Assembly (NCBI RefSeq): GCF_003143975.1
Contig: NZ_QFVR01000012.1
Span: 1 to 64,000 of the forward strand
Length of the DNA: 64,000 nt
Origin: Kurthia sibirica
Lineage (GTDB): Bacteria; Bacillota; Bacilli; Bacillales_A; Planococcaceae
Direction: 5' to 3'
In this document: piece after piece, positions 26,927 to 35,716 of the stretch
Position numbering within the stretch: position 1 is the first letter of the stretch
Layout of the letters: every line of letters starts with the position of its first letter
Made by a program: the position numbers and the translations under genes
Notes under the pieces: model-generated
Seen by the model: the letters and a program-made list of their open reading frames with translations, nothing else
What the model was told of the DNA's origin: nothing
The model's database searches: none

Positions 26927-27240
26927 TGGCTTGGATTGCTTTGATTGCCGCAGGATTATGTGAAGTATTTGGTGTTGCTATGATGAATCGTTGGCAACTT
27001 TATAAAAATTGGCAAACCATTGTTGCGCTTATTATTGGCTTTGGTATCAGTCTCATGCTGTTATCTTATTCCATGGAAACTATACCAATGGGTACTGCCT
27101 ACGCAATATGGACAGGTATTGGTGCCGCTGGTGGCGCACTAATCGGAATGTTGTTCTTTAAAGAATCTAAGGACTGGAGAAGATTAATTTTTATCATGCT
27201 CATTTTATGCTCTGCTATTGGTTTAAAATTATTTTCATAA
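26926..27240 (+). CDS. gdnD: Guanidinium exporter subunit, SMR family (GdnD/YkkD-like)
   Basis: A 104-aa four-helix SMR protein with the key glutamate at Glu13 in GLCEVFGV. Its ATG shares one base with the stop codon of the preceding gene (TAATG), so the two are translationally coupled and made in equal amounts. Together they form a heteromeric exporter; paired SMRs usually have opposite membrane orientations. Controlled by the upstream guanidine-I riboswitch. Confidence 0.92.
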   Translation: MAWIALIAAGLCEVFGVAMMNRWQLYKNWQTIVALIIGFGISLMLLSYSMETIPMGTAYAIWTGIGAAGGALIGMLFFKESKDWRRLIFIMLILCSAIGLKLFS

Positions 27241-27294
27241 TCGCTCGCCATTTACGTTATAATAATTTTAAAAATCGCATGGGGTGTTTGTAAA

Positions 27295-27795
27295 ATGACA
27301 AATGACATCAAAATCGAAAAAATGCACACGGCTCATTGGCCAGCGGTGCTGGAAATTTTTAAAGAGGGCATCACTGGTGGCAACGCTACATTTACAACGA
27401 CTGCCCCTTCTTGGCAACAATGGGATGAAGGGCATTTGCAAAGTTGCCGTTTCGTTGCCACACTAAACGATGAAGTAATGGGTTGGATTGCATTATCCCC
27501 TTTTTCAAGTAAAGATTGTCACCGCGGAGTGGTGGAAGATAGCATTTATATTTCACATAAAGCACAGGGTTTAGGTATTGGCTCTTTACTGCTTAAAACA
27601 TGTATTGAAGAAAGTGAAAAAGAAAATATTTGGTTAATGCAGTCTCAAATTTTTGTTGAAAATGAAAGTAGTATTTATTTGCATAAAAAATTCGGCTTTT
27701 ATGAAGTTGGTGTACGCCAAAAAATCGGTAAACTAAACGGAGTTTGGCGCGATGTTTTATTATTAGATCGTCGCAGTACAATTGCTGGATTATAG
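27295..27795 (+). CDS. GNAT N-acetyltransferase, phosphinothricin acetyltransferase-like
   Basis: A 166-aa acetyltransferase with the PAT/Bar layout: IFKEGITGGNATFTT near residue 20, GWIALSPFSS near 62, SIYISHKAQGLGIGSLLL (acetyl-CoA motif) near 85, and the C-terminal GVWRDVLLLDR. PAT-like enzymes acetylate phosphinothricin or methionine sulfoximine and related amines. GGGGTG precedes the start. Lies 54 bases after the SMR pair and 14 bases before another acetyltransferase, so the two may be one transcript. Confidence 0.88.
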   Translation: MTNDIKIEKMHTAHWPAVLEIFKEGITGGNATFTTTAPSWQQWDEGHLQSCRFVATLNDEVMGWIALSPFSSKDCHRGVVEDSIYISHKAQGLGIGSLLLKTCIEESEKENIWLMQSQIFVENESSIYLHKKFGFYEVGVRQKIGKLNGVWRDVLLLDRRSTIAGL

Positions 27796-27809
27796 AGGGG
27801 ATGAATCAG

Positions 27810-28241
27810 ATGAATAGCATTAAAATAACGAATAACGATGACCTACAACGAGCTTTGAAGATTCGAAAGGAAGTATTTGTGAAGGAACAGAAAGTACCCG
27901 AAGACATTGAAGTTGATGAATTTGATATCTTGAATGGCGCTTGTAGCCATGTATTATTAACTGTGGACCAAGAGGCTGTTGGTACAGGCCGTGTTCGTCT
28001 TGTGGAACATTACGGTAAATTACAACGTGTAGCCATTTTACAATCGTATCGAAAACATGGTTTTGGCAAAGTAATTATTTTAAAGTTGGAAGAATTGGCA
28101 AGTGAACTTGGTGCAACAAAAGTGAAATTAGATGCTCAAGTACATGCAATTGGCTTCTATGAAAAACTTGGTTATGAAGTGCAATCAGACGTTTTTCAAG
28201 ATGCCGGGATCGATCATGTATTAATGGTGAAATCATTATAG
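27810..28241 (+). CDS. GNAT N-acetyltransferase, YjcF-like
   Basis: A 143-aa acetyltransferase of the YjcF/ElaA type, with RKEVFVKEQKVPEDIEVDEFD near residues 16-36 (the family's N-terminal box) and a shortened acetyl-CoA motif (YRKHGFGKVIILKLEE). The C-terminal GFYEKLGYEVQ is intact. The start is set at 27810, eight bases after AGAGGGG; the ATG at 27801 touches that site. Substrate unknown. Confidence 0.9.
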   Translation: MNSIKITNNDDLQRALKIRKEVFVKEQKVPEDIEVDEFDILNGACSHVLLTVDQEAVGTGRVRLVEHYGKLQRVAILQSYRKHGFGKVIILKLEELASELGATKVKLDAQVHAIGFYEKLGYEVQSDVFQDAGIDHVLMVKSL

Positions 28242-28400
28242 AAAAATAATGAGACTGGAACATCATGTGGTCTCCATTCATGCAAAAAAGGAATTAACTT
28301 CGGCAATTCCCCTTGTTGTTTGTTTTTTAAAGTGCCGATTGAACACATAAAATAATCTTTAACATGATTTTCGACTATGGCCATGCCTGTGAAAAGAATC

Positions 28401-28618
28401 GAGCCTAGGACAGAACAAAAATAGTATGTCTCACATACGAATAATCAAATCAATTGAACGCGCAGAAAACCCCACAAGAACGCAGTGACGAGGCATTTGA
28501 AGCCATATCCGCGGAAAGCGTTTTTCGCAGCGGAAATGGCTTCAAATGAATAATCCCGTATGATTTTTCGAAATCATACGGGATTTTCTCTGTTAAAAAT
28601 ACATTTGTCTCAGACTCA
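28401..28618 (+). repeat. Intergenic repeat, copy D
   Basis: Orientation as copy A, from GAGCCTAGGACAGAAC to TTGTCTCAGACTC, with part of the middle missing and the central hairpin near 28553-28583. It ends about 30 bases from the EamA permease stop. The remaining 28242-28400 has two short hairpins (GAGAC/GTCTC near 28250 and GGAATT/AATTCC near 28290) that may terminate the acetyltransferase transcript, but no gene. Confidence 0.82.
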
Positions 28619-28647
28619 TTCCTTTTAATTTTGGCTAATATTTTGTC

Positions 28648-29535
28648 CTAGCCGCCCTCTTTTAGAGAGTTCGTTGTTTTGGGAGGATTAACAATTGTAT
28701 AAATAATTCCTCCAAAAATAAACAGCATGCCTAAAGTTTGTAGTGCTGCTGGACGAAAATCTAAAATGGCTACATCTAATAAAATAGCGACAAGTGGGTC
28801 TACAAACAGAAGTGCTGAAACAATTAAAGTTGGTAACAGACGTATGCTATTAAAAAATAAATAATAGACAAAACCTGTATGAATCAAGCCCGTACCTAAA
28901 ATATACAGCCAATTTGTCGGGGATAGCCCTCTAAATACATCGAGATGAATAAATGGTAAGAGAATAATAATGCCGAGTCCTGTTTGTATCCATGTTAGCG
29001 CATAGGTTGATAGCTGCGTAACACCTCTACCAAAAAGCATGGTCAGTGCATAACAGATTGCCGACAATAATGCCCAAATCAAACCGGAATTTAGTACTAG
29101 CGACCAAGACTGCAATTGTTCGATTCCTACGATTAATAGGCTACCTAAAAAACAGATTGAAATTGCGATTACTCCTGGAATGGTTACTTTTTCTTTCAAA
29201 AAAACATGGCCCAATAACAAGACAAATATGGGCGCTAGATTGTAAATTGAAATGGCAATTGAAATCTCCATTGCATAAAATGCTTTAAATAAAAATACCC
29301 AATTTAAAACAAGAAACACGCCACAAATCAACGTTTGAAGAAGTTCTTTCTTCGACCATTTCTCTGTTTTATAACCTTTTGTTATCAGCCATAGACCACC
29401 TAAAAATAGCGTTGCACAAATACAACGGACGAAGACAAGCTCCTCTGCGGGTATGCCTGTATTAATTGTGAAAAAACCAACCGAACCAAAGATAGCCATT
29501 GAAATTGTTAATTGGATTACTGCTGTCATATTCAT
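28648..29535 (-). CDS. EamA/DMT family permease
   Basis: A 295-aa drug/metabolite transporter superfamily protein with ten predicted helices in two EamA repeats (residues 5-135 and 150-285). The conserved end-of-helix segments 'ISIYNLAPIFVLLLG' near 95 and 'LIVSALLFVDPLVAILL' near 235 mark the two repeats. Typical roles are export of amino acids or metabolites; substrate not known. Start at 29535 follows AGAAG. Single gene, followed by intergenic repeat D. Confidence 0.9.
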   Translation of the reverse strand: MNMTAVIQLTISMAIFGSVGFFTINTGIPAEELVFVRCICATLFLGGLWLITKGYKTEKWSKKELLQTLICGVFLVLNWVFLFKAFYAMEISIAISIYNLAPIFVLLLGHVFLKEKVTIPGVIAISICFLGSLLIVGIEQLQSWSLVLNSGLIWALLSAICYALTMLFGRGVTQLSTYALTWIQTGLGIIILLPFIHLDVFRGLSPTNWLYILGTGLIHTGFVYYLFFNSIRLLPTLIVSALLFVDPLVAILLDVAILDFRPAALQTLGMLFIFGGIIYTIVNPPKTTNSLKEGG

Positions 29536-29669
29536 TCATGCACGCCTACTTCTAAAGGAATTTTGTCTATTTTAGTATGTGACAATTATTCTGTTCAGTA
29601 TACTAGGCGATTTTTGGAAAGTCTAGGTACTTCAAAAGCGCTCTTTATTCCGCCTCTTTTATTATCAAA

Positions 29670-29720
29670 AAAAATACAACAATAATGCTACTTTATTGTA
29701 GCGTTATTATTGTATTTGAG
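29670..29720 (-). terminator. Second, distal terminator of the propeller-like gene
   Basis: Imperfect stem with GCTAC/GTAGC at its top and AATACAA/TTGTATT near its base; followed leftward by a run of eight T. It lies beyond the stronger terminator at 29731-29762. Confidence 0.55.
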
Positions 29721-29730
29721 GTACACTGAC

Positions 29731-29762
29731 AAAAAAATAGCCATTCCTTTAAAGGAATGGCT
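29731..29762 (-). terminator. Terminator of the propeller-like gene
   Basis: AGCCATTCCTTT and AAAGGAATGGCT form a perfect hairpin followed on the leftward strand by seven T, ten bases beyond the stop at 29772. Confidence 0.88.
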
Positions 29763-29771
29763 TCGGTAAAA

Positions 29772-30662
29772 TTAGTGTGTAATTTTAATAGCCAAGCTAT
29801 CATCTTCGCTATTGATAATGATTAAATCCTCTGCATGGTTAATCGTTGCTGCCATGCAATTTGGCACATCAATATCTTGTAACACAGTAAAGTCTTTAGA
29901 TGTTAGTATCGTACGATTCGAAGTAGTAATGACGATTAAATCAATTGTAGAAGCAACGAGAACATCTTTAATCGTTTCATCTTCTACTAAGTTAATTGAA
30001 TCAATTACAGAGTCGTTACCTAATACTAGCTCGTCATTTACTTCTTTCAGTTGCGTCAGCGTATTATAATAGCTGTAATATTTATCTTCATGTAGGAAGA
30101 ATGATTTATGTTCGATGGCATCTGATAATCGATGTTTTTTAAATTCACCGGAATTTACTTTATTCTCTACCACATAACAACCTTCTTCACCTTGGCATAC
30201 GATAAATAATACGGTATCTTCGTTTAAAGTTTGGAAGCTAACCGATGATCCTGCAAAATTTTCTCGCGTTTGCCAATCATCTTCATCCATAATATATGTC
30301 ATCAAAGCAATCTCTGAAGACATTTCGACGAATAAGTTTACGCCAGCATCGTCAACAAAGAAATCACTATCCATTAAGCTTCTCGCTTTTGTCGAACGAA
30401 GAACTTTTTCACATTTAAATAATTCTGTTTCATAAATATAAACTGAACCTGATGTGTTATTAATGAAGATTTTTTTGCCATCTTTAGAAAAATGAATGAA
30501 CGCCGCATTTTTAATTGGAATTTCCACTATTCTTTCTAATGTTTTACTGTCCCTTACTACTACCTTAGAACTCATTATTGTGAAAAATTTAGTGTCATCT
30601 GGTGAAAAAATTGAATGCATACTAATCATTTTTCTTTGCGCTTTACATAATTCAAAATTCAT
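29772..30662 (-). CDS. Beta-propeller-like hypothetical protein
   Basis: A 296-aa soluble protein with no signal peptide. The first third repeats a WD40-like pattern: HSIFSPDDTKFFTIMSSKVVVRD then FIHFSKDGKKIFINNTSGSVYIYE, roughly 40 residues apart. Further blades (DVLVASTIDLIVITTSN, AATINHAEDLIIINSE) are weaker. It probably folds as a degenerate propeller used for protein binding. AAGGAG supports the start. Lies upstream of nothing obvious in the leftward direction, and follows the GyrI-like gene behind a terminator. No function can be assigned. Confidence 0.78.
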   Translation of the reverse strand: MNFELCKAQRKMISMHSIFSPDDTKFFTIMSSKVVVRDSKTLERIVEIPIKNAAFIHFSKDGKKIFINNTSGSVYIYETELFKCEKVLRSTKARSLMDSDFFVDDAGVNLFVEMSSEIALMTYIMDEDDWQTRENFAGSSVSFQTLNEDTVLFIVCQGEEGCYVVENKVNSGEFKKHRLSDAIEHKSFFLHEDKYYSYYNTLTQLKEVNDELVLGNDSVIDSINLVEDETIKDVLVASTIDLIVITTSNRTILTSKDFTVLQDIDVPNCMAATINHAEDLIIINSEDDSLAIKITH

Positions 30663-30724
30663 CTGTTATTACGCTCCTTTTCTTTACAATTTAATACTGT
30701 ATTACATATGCCCACATATCCACT

Positions 30725-30757
30725 GAAAAAAGCTACCTTCACTAAAGAAGATAGCTG
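30725..30757 (-). terminator. Terminator of the GyrI-like gene
   Basis: AGCTATCTT and AAGGTAGCT arms (8 of 9 pairs) followed by six T on the leftward strand, right at the stop codon. Confidence 0.82.
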
Positions 30758-31189
30758 TCATTCAATCGGTACCCAAAGCTCGATATCGCATTCGCCTGTC
30801 TCAGTGTTTCGTATATATTTCTCAACGATTGGTGCTTGTCTGAAACGAAAAAAAGCAGCATCTCGAAGTGAGGTAAGTAATTCAAATACATCATATGTTT
30901 CGTTTCCCATTGAAGCGATGACATAACGTCCTGATGAAATCAGCACTTCTTGCATGCCGTTAAGCGTCATGGATGAATTGCCAATAATACCTGCAATATA
31001 TGCCTCTACTGTAAGCATATCACTTTGTGGAGACAAAATGACACCATATGTCACTCTTGGGTTAATATTTATTTTATCTAAAGAGTTTAAAAGCTTCTTT
31101 CTTGCACGAGAAAAGTCTTCCAGACCTACGATTTGACTACGAAATCCTTTAATAATGAAGCCATGATGATTTTCGATCCGCACGTACAT
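30758..31189 (-). CDS. GyrI-like effector-binding domain protein
   Basis: A 143-aa single-domain protein of the GyrI/AraC effector-binding type (SOUL-like small-molecule domain): YVRIENHHGFIIKGF at the start, VTYGVILSP near 62, AYIAGIIGN near 77, and FRFRQAPIVEKYIRNT with an aromatic/acidic C-terminus ('CDIELWVPIE'). Stand-alone members bind hydrophobic or cationic ligands or hydrolyse some of them. The start is placed at 31189 after AAGAGGCGAG. A 54-aa membrane protein gene ends 38 bases upstream and may be cotranscribed. Confidence 0.85.
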   Translation of the reverse strand: MYVRIENHHGFIIKGFRSQIVGLEDFSRARKKLLNSLDKININPRVTYGVILSPQSDMLTVEAYIAGIIGNSSMTLNGMQEVLISSGRYVIASMGNETYDVFELLTSLRDAAFFRFRQAPIVEKYIRNTETGECDIELWVPIE

Positions 31190-31227
31190 ATTCTCGCCTC
31201 TTTTCAAAAGATAGCAAATAGACTTCA

Positions 31228-31392
31228 TTATGAATTGTCTTTACCTGGTAAAGCTAAAATACCAATACCTAATAATACGACGCCAGCATATATACTATAT
31301 TTTAACACTACTGACTCCACAATGCCTAATGGATATAATAACCCAATTAATAAAAAAAGAATTCCTATTGTTAATAATATACGATAATTCAT
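31228..31392 (-). CDS. Small two-span membrane protein (54 aa)
   Basis: Frame MNYRILLTIGILFLLIG then YPLGIVESVVLKYSIYAGVV and a stop after 54 residues: two hydrophobic helices with a short loop. AAGGGGTG lies seven bases before the ATG. The start of the following GyrI-like gene is 38 bases downstream, which suggests an operon. Family not recognised. Confidence 0.7.
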   Translation of the reverse strand: MNYRILLTIGILFLLIGLLYPLGIVESVVLKYSIYAGVVLLGIGILALPGKDNS

Positions 31393-31481
31393 TGATTAGC
31401 ACCCCTTACGCCTTGATTTTGTTTATTTCGAAAACAACCTTATAAACAAAAATAATACCCTAAATGACTTAAAAATAAACT

Positions 31482-33308
31482 TTATCGACGTAAATGATAC
31501 GGTACAGTTATTAAAACCACATCTCTTTTGTACAATAAATAGGTGCGAATTAATAAGCTTGATTGGTTATGCAATATATTTTGCCAACCCTTTTTGGGGA
31601 TGAATTGAGGTATAATCACCGATAATTGGAAATTCCCATCCAACGCTCGTTTCTCCACCTTATCGATAAATTTTGTCAGCGGATTTAGTAAACTACGATA
31701 GGGCGAATACAAAGTCACAAGACGTACATTCGGCTGCCATATTTTCCACTGTTCTTCAAATTTTTTCATATCCTCTTTATCAAATGCAATATATACCGCT
31801 AAAATAACATCTGGCTGTAAAGATTTTGCATAATTTAATGATTTTTCGACTAATGTTGTCATAGCAGATACTGGTACGATAAAAACATTGCCATTTAATG
31901 ATTCAAGACGCTTTTCAACTTGTAATTCAAGCTGTGGACCAATCATGTCATAATGTGCTTTTATACGTAAAAAGAAGAGTAAAATCAACGGGATAAACAC
32001 AAGTATTGGCCAAACATGTGAAAATTTTGTTAGTAAAAATACCATAGCCACAGTGCAAGATATGGTTGCACCAATAGTATTAATTGCAAATTTCCATCCC
32101 CACCCCGCTGGGCGCTGACGCAACCATTTAATCATCATGCCTGTTTGAGCGAGTGTAAAAGGGATAAACACACCTGTTGCATACATAGGGATTAAACTTT
32201 CTGTTTTCCCGCGGAAAATGATAATTAATAAAATAGCTGCTAAACCTAACATAATAATGCCATTCGAATAGCCAAGGCGATCACCACGAATTTGAAACAT
32301 TCTTGGAATATAACCATCCTTCGATAAATTTACTGCTAATAGTGGAAATGCTGAAAATCCAGTATTCGCTGCCAAGACAAGAATCAACGCTGTCATTGCT
32401 TGAATGACAAAATACATAATCGTACGTCCAAAACTTTCTTCTGCAATTTGTGATACGACGGTTTGCTGACCATTTGGTGAGATACCATAAAAATAAGCGA
32501 GAAAAACAATACCAATGAATAAGATCGCTAAAATACCACCCATTGCCAATAATGTACGTGTGGCATTTACCGGCGCAGGCTTACGAAAATTAGGAATGGC
32601 ATTAGAAATTGCTTCGACTCCAGTTAAAGCCGAGCTACCTGATGCAAAAGCTTTTAATAAAATAAAAAGGCTTATACCGGCAACTGGTGTTCCAATAGGC
32701 GTGTGCAAATCTGCTGGCACATCTCCCATCATGACACGATACAATCCAACAGCGATTAAAATAATAAGTGACAGTACAAATAAATAAACTGGATAGGCTA
32801 AAATCGTTGCAGATTCTGTCACACCCCGTAAATTTAAAATCGTCAATAAAATAATAAACAGAATGGCCATTTCAACATTATAAGAATGAAGCGCTGGAAA
32901 TGCCGATGTAATGGCATCCGTTCCAGCTGACACACTTACTGCTACCGTTAATATATAGTCGACTAGTAGTGAACCCCCCGCTACTAACCCCGCTTTTTGT
33001 CCGATATTTTCCTTTGATACAATATACGCCCCACCGCCATGTGGATAGGCATAAATCACTTGTCTATATGATAAAATCAATGCCGCCAATAACACAATCA
33101 CCGCCAGAGCAATCGGAATAGAATACCAATATGCAGCTGCTCCGACAGCCATTAAGACAATCAATATTTGTTCCGGTCCATAGGCAACTGAAGATAATGC
33201 ATCCGATGATAAAATAGCGAGCGCTTTCGTTTTATTTAATTTTTGTTGTCCTAAATCACTTGATTTCAATGGTCGCCCCAATAAAAATCGTTTTATTAAA
33301 CCAGACAT
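31482..33308 (-). CDS. kimA: KimA family potassium transporter
   Basis: A 608-aa APC-fold membrane protein with twelve helices (residues 25-460) and a C-terminal cytosolic domain. The near-diagnostic KimA/YdaO segments LSSDALSSVAYG near 35, YPHGGGAYIVSKEN near 88 and SVSAGTDAITSAFPALH near 125 are present. B. subtilis KimA is a high-affinity K+/H+ symporter inhibited by c-di-AMP. The gene sits behind a c-di-AMP riboswitch, so both expression and activity should fall when c-di-AMP rises. Start ATG 33308 (GTG at 33311 is also possible) follows GAGGAG. Confidence 0.95.
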   Translation of the reverse strand: MSGLIKRFLLGRPLKSSDLGQQKLNKTKALAILSSDALSSVAYGPEQILIVLMAVGAAAYWYSIPIALAVIVLLAALILSYRQVIYAYPHGGGAYIVSKENIGQKAGLVAGGSLLVDYILTVAVSVSAGTDAITSAFPALHSYNVEMAILFIILLTILNLRGVTESATILAYPVYLFVLSLIILIAVGLYRVMMGDVPADLHTPIGTPVAGISLFILLKAFASGSSALTGVEAISNAIPNFRKPAPVNATRTLLAMGGILAILFIGIVFLAYFYGISPNGQQTVVSQIAEESFGRTIMYFVIQAMTALILVLAANTGFSAFPLLAVNLSKDGYIPRMFQIRGDRLGYSNGIIMLGLAAILLIIIFRGKTESLIPMYATGVFIPFTLAQTGMMIKWLRQRPAGWGWKFAINTIGATISCTVAMVFLLTKFSHVWPILVFIPLILLFFLRIKAHYDMIGPQLELQVEKRLESLNGNVFIVPVSAMTTLVEKSLNYAKSLQPDVILAVYIAFDKEDMKKFEEQWKIWQPNVRLVTLYSPYRSLLNPLTKFIDKVEKRALDGNFQLSVIIPQFIPKKGWQNILHNQSSLLIRTYLLYKRDVVLITVPYHLRR

Positions 33309-33349
33309 CACTACATCGTCTCCTCAAACTTCAATTTTTTAATGAAAAA

Positions 33350-33392
33350 GAGAATAAAAAAGCTACAGGCATCACGAAAGACACCTGTAGAC
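33350..33392 (-). terminator. Terminator of the c-di-AMP riboswitch
   Basis: CTACAGG and CCTGTAG arms around a 14-base loop followed by six T on the leftward strand, between the aptamer and the kimA start. It should form when c-di-AMP is bound. Confidence 0.85.
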
Positions 33393-33423
33393 AATGTATT
33401 TTTTGTCCTACAAGCTTCATATT

Positions 33424-33560
33424 CTTCTCTGTAACGCTTACGAGGTTAGCTGTCGGATTCGGATAAAGAGTTACCCTACCATAGAAATGGATTCACCCCT
33501 AGAAATACATCGATTTCAAAAATATTGGGTTCCCCGCGTTTTTACTTCAGCGATTTAAAA
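33424..33560 (-). ncRNA. c-di-AMP riboswitch (ydaO-yuaA class)
   Basis: Reading leftward, the conserved ydaO blocks appear in order: AATCGCTGAAG, GCGGGGAACCCAATA, GGGGTGAATCC, TAGGGTAACTCTTT, CCGAATCCGACAGCTAACCTCGTAAGCG. These match the known class closely. It lies upstream of kimA, the class's namesake target, with a terminator between. It is an OFF switch: high c-di-AMP should stop potassium transporter synthesis. Confidence 0.95.
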
Positions 33561-33587
33561 AATGAAACTTTTTTAAATTGTGTAGTT

Positions 33588-33616
33588 ATAATACTCCTTG
33601 CCAATTCTTTTGTAAA
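33588..33616 (-). promoter_or_regulatory. Promoter of the kimA riboswitch transcript
   Basis: TTTACA (complement of 33611-33616) and TATTAT (complement of 33588-33593) with exactly 17 bp between, placed about 30 bases before the aptamer. Confidence 0.65.
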
Positions 33617-33644
33617 CAATAATAAAGAATCAATTTCAAACGAT

Positions 33645-34880
33645 TCAGACCAGACGTTTTTCTATCTTAGACATAAATAGTAACAATAAGGATGCTAAGC
33701 TTACAGCTACGATAATCAAGAGAATGCGTGCATCAACAAAATCAAACAATAGACCAAATAATAAGGCACCGATAGGACCTGAACCAATAGAAATTGTTTC
33801 AATAATACCGAAAACCCTACCGCGGTATTCATCATCGACATATTTTTGAATCATGACACCAATTGGCGTATTTGTACAAATAGTCATAGCGGATAAGCAC
33901 AATAATAGTGCGCTATAGTAAAGAAAATACATGGATTGTGTAAAATCAAAAAACAAAGGTAATGCCAGTAATGCCATGAAAAAGCAGACGCCTAATGCCG
34001 ATTTTTTGATAAAAGGAATCGCATGATCCATTTGACGTTTCATCGATAAGTAAATGGAAGCAATCAACATGCCTACTGCACCACATCCTTGAATCATACC
34101 GATGTAATTTGAGGCAATATCGAGTTTTTCAACGAGAATGAATACCACACCAACACTGATGGCAGATGCAAAGAAATTTAACGATAAATTCATCCATAAC
34201 AAGGACTTTACAATCGGTTGCGTTTGTAAATAAGCCCAGCCTTGTTTCATACTTTCCGACATACTTTCTTTTTTCTTTGTGAGCGGTACCTCAAATAATG
34301 TGAAATTCATTGAAGCCTCTAACAGCAATGCAATAAAATAGGCACTCGCCATTATGATTAAAAACACTTGCATCGATACAAAACCATACAACATCCCACC
34401 AATTACTGGTCCACCAATACCACCAATTGAATACGAAATTTGATTGAATGACATGGCTTTTTGAATGCGATTTTTTCCCACTAAACTCGGAATTGCACTC
34501 GAAAAGGCAACGCCATTAAATGCACCAATTGTTGAAAAAATAGCAGTGATCGTATAAATAGCATAGACCGACATACCATAGAGCGCTGTATAAACGATTA
34601 GACTAACTACAGATAATGTAATACCTGTCATACTTAAAATCACAATTTTCTTTTTGGAAAAACGATCTGCTACATAACCTGCAAACGGTGCAGCTAATGC
34701 ACGTGGGAGAACATTAAAAACAATATTAGTAGCGAATGATAGAGCCGAACCTGTTAGGGCTAAAATATATAAACTGATTCCAAAACTAAAAACGGTAAAA
34801 CCTAATGATGTTAGCATTTTACTAACGAAAAATGTGATGAGATTACGATTAGCCTTTATCTCAATCGGCGACTGCGGCAT
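33645..34880 (-). CDS. MFS transporter, DHA-type efflux family
   Basis: A 411-aa major facilitator with twelve helices. The loop 2-3 motif is seen as GYVADRFSKKKIV near residue 70, and the family's repeat 'GAFNGVAFSSAIPSLVG' near 117 resembles the macrolide/enterobactin exporter-like (MFS_3) group. Start at 34880 follows AAAGGAG. It is divergent from hssR across 150 bp, so co-regulation is possible but no shared operator is obvious. Substrate unknown. Confidence 0.9.
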   Translation of the reverse strand: MPQSPIEIKANRNLITFFVSKMLTSLGFTVFSFGISLYILALTGSALSFATNIVFNVLPRALAAPFAGYVADRFSKKKIVILSMTGITLSVVSLIVYTALYGMSVYAIYTITAIFSTIGAFNGVAFSSAIPSLVGKNRIQKAMSFNQISYSIGGIGGPVIGGMLYGFVSMQVFLIIMASAYFIALLLEASMNFTLFEVPLTKKKESMSESMKQGWAYLQTQPIVKSLLWMNLSLNFFASAISVGVVFILVEKLDIASNYIGMIQGCGAVGMLIASIYLSMKRQMDHAIPFIKKSALGVCFFMALLALPLFFDFTQSMYFLYYSALLLCLSAMTICTNTPIGVMIQKYVDDEYRGRVFGIIETISIGSGPIGALLFGLLFDFVDARILLIIVAVSLASLLLLFMSKIEKRLV

Positions 34881-35038
34881 GAAAACACTCCTTTTTTATT
34901 TCGATATTCGTAATAAATAATATTATCAGACGATTGAATGATGTAAAGGGTCATTAGTAATGAATACCTATTAAAAAATTGCCTTTTTTATTCAAGACGT
35001 ATTATAGTGGCACTAAGGATGAAAAAGGAGTTTTGATT

Positions 35039-35716
35039 ATGACTACAATATTGCTCGTTGATGATGACATAAGAATACTAGAACTTGTCGAAACCCATCT
35101 ACTCCAACACAACTACCATGTTGTAAAAGCTATGGATGGCTCAGACGCATTAACAAAGCTAAAAAAACAGCCATGTAATTTAGCGGTTATAGATGTGATG
35201 ATGCCCTTTATGAATGGCTTTGAACTGACGAAGGAAATTCGTAAAAAATATGATATTCCAATTATTTTGCTCACGGCTAAAGATCAAATAACCGATAAAG
35301 AAACCGGTTATGAAGCAGGTACAGATGACTATCTTGTCAAACCCTTTGAACCAAAGGAGTTATTATTTCGCATAAAAGCACTACTACGCCGCTATGCCAT
35401 CGATGAAGTTCGTGACATCATCACAGTTGGTGATCTCATGATTAATGTTCAAACCTATGAAATCATCGTACAACAGCGTTCTATGTTTTTACCGCCAAAG
35501 GAATTTGAACTGCTTGTCTATTTAGCACAGCATAAAAAACAAATATTAAGTCGCGAGCAGTTAATTGAGCATGTGTGGGGAATGGATTTTTCTGGAGATG
35601 AGCGTACTGTAGACGTTCATATTAAACGCTTACGCGAACATTTTAAAGACCTCGTAGACAATGTCCATATTAAAACGATTCGTGGCGTTGGTTATATGTT
35701 AGAGGAACAGCTATGA
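35039..35716 (+). CDS. hssR: Heme response regulator HssR
   Basis: A 225-aa OmpR/PhoB family regulator: receiver domain with acidic pocket DDD (8-10), phospho-acceptor Asp52 in AVIDVMMP and conserved Lys near 102 (LVKPFEP), then a winged-helix domain with the recognition segment GDERTVDVHIKRLREHF. The sequence closely follows S. aureus HssR along its length. It should activate hrtBA in response to heme. Start at 35039 behind AAGGAG. The stop overlaps the hssS start (ATGA). A direct repeat ahead of hrtB fits its binding site. Confidence 0.92.
   Translation: MTTILLVDDDIRILELVETHLLQHNYHVVKAMDGSDALTKLKKQPCNLAVIDVMMPFMNGFELTKEIRKKYDIPIILLTAKDQITDKETGYEAGTDDYLVKPFEPKELLFRIKALLRRYAIDEVRDIITVGDLMINVQTYEIIVQQRSMFLPPKEFELLVYLAQHKKQILSREQLIEHVWGMDFSGDERTVDVHIKRLREHFKDLVDNVHIKTIRGVGYMLEEQL

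Noticed and set aside
27744-27809. Upstream extension of the YjcF-like gene to 27744
   Set aside because: It overlaps the preceding acetyltransferase; a good ribosome binding site supports 27810.
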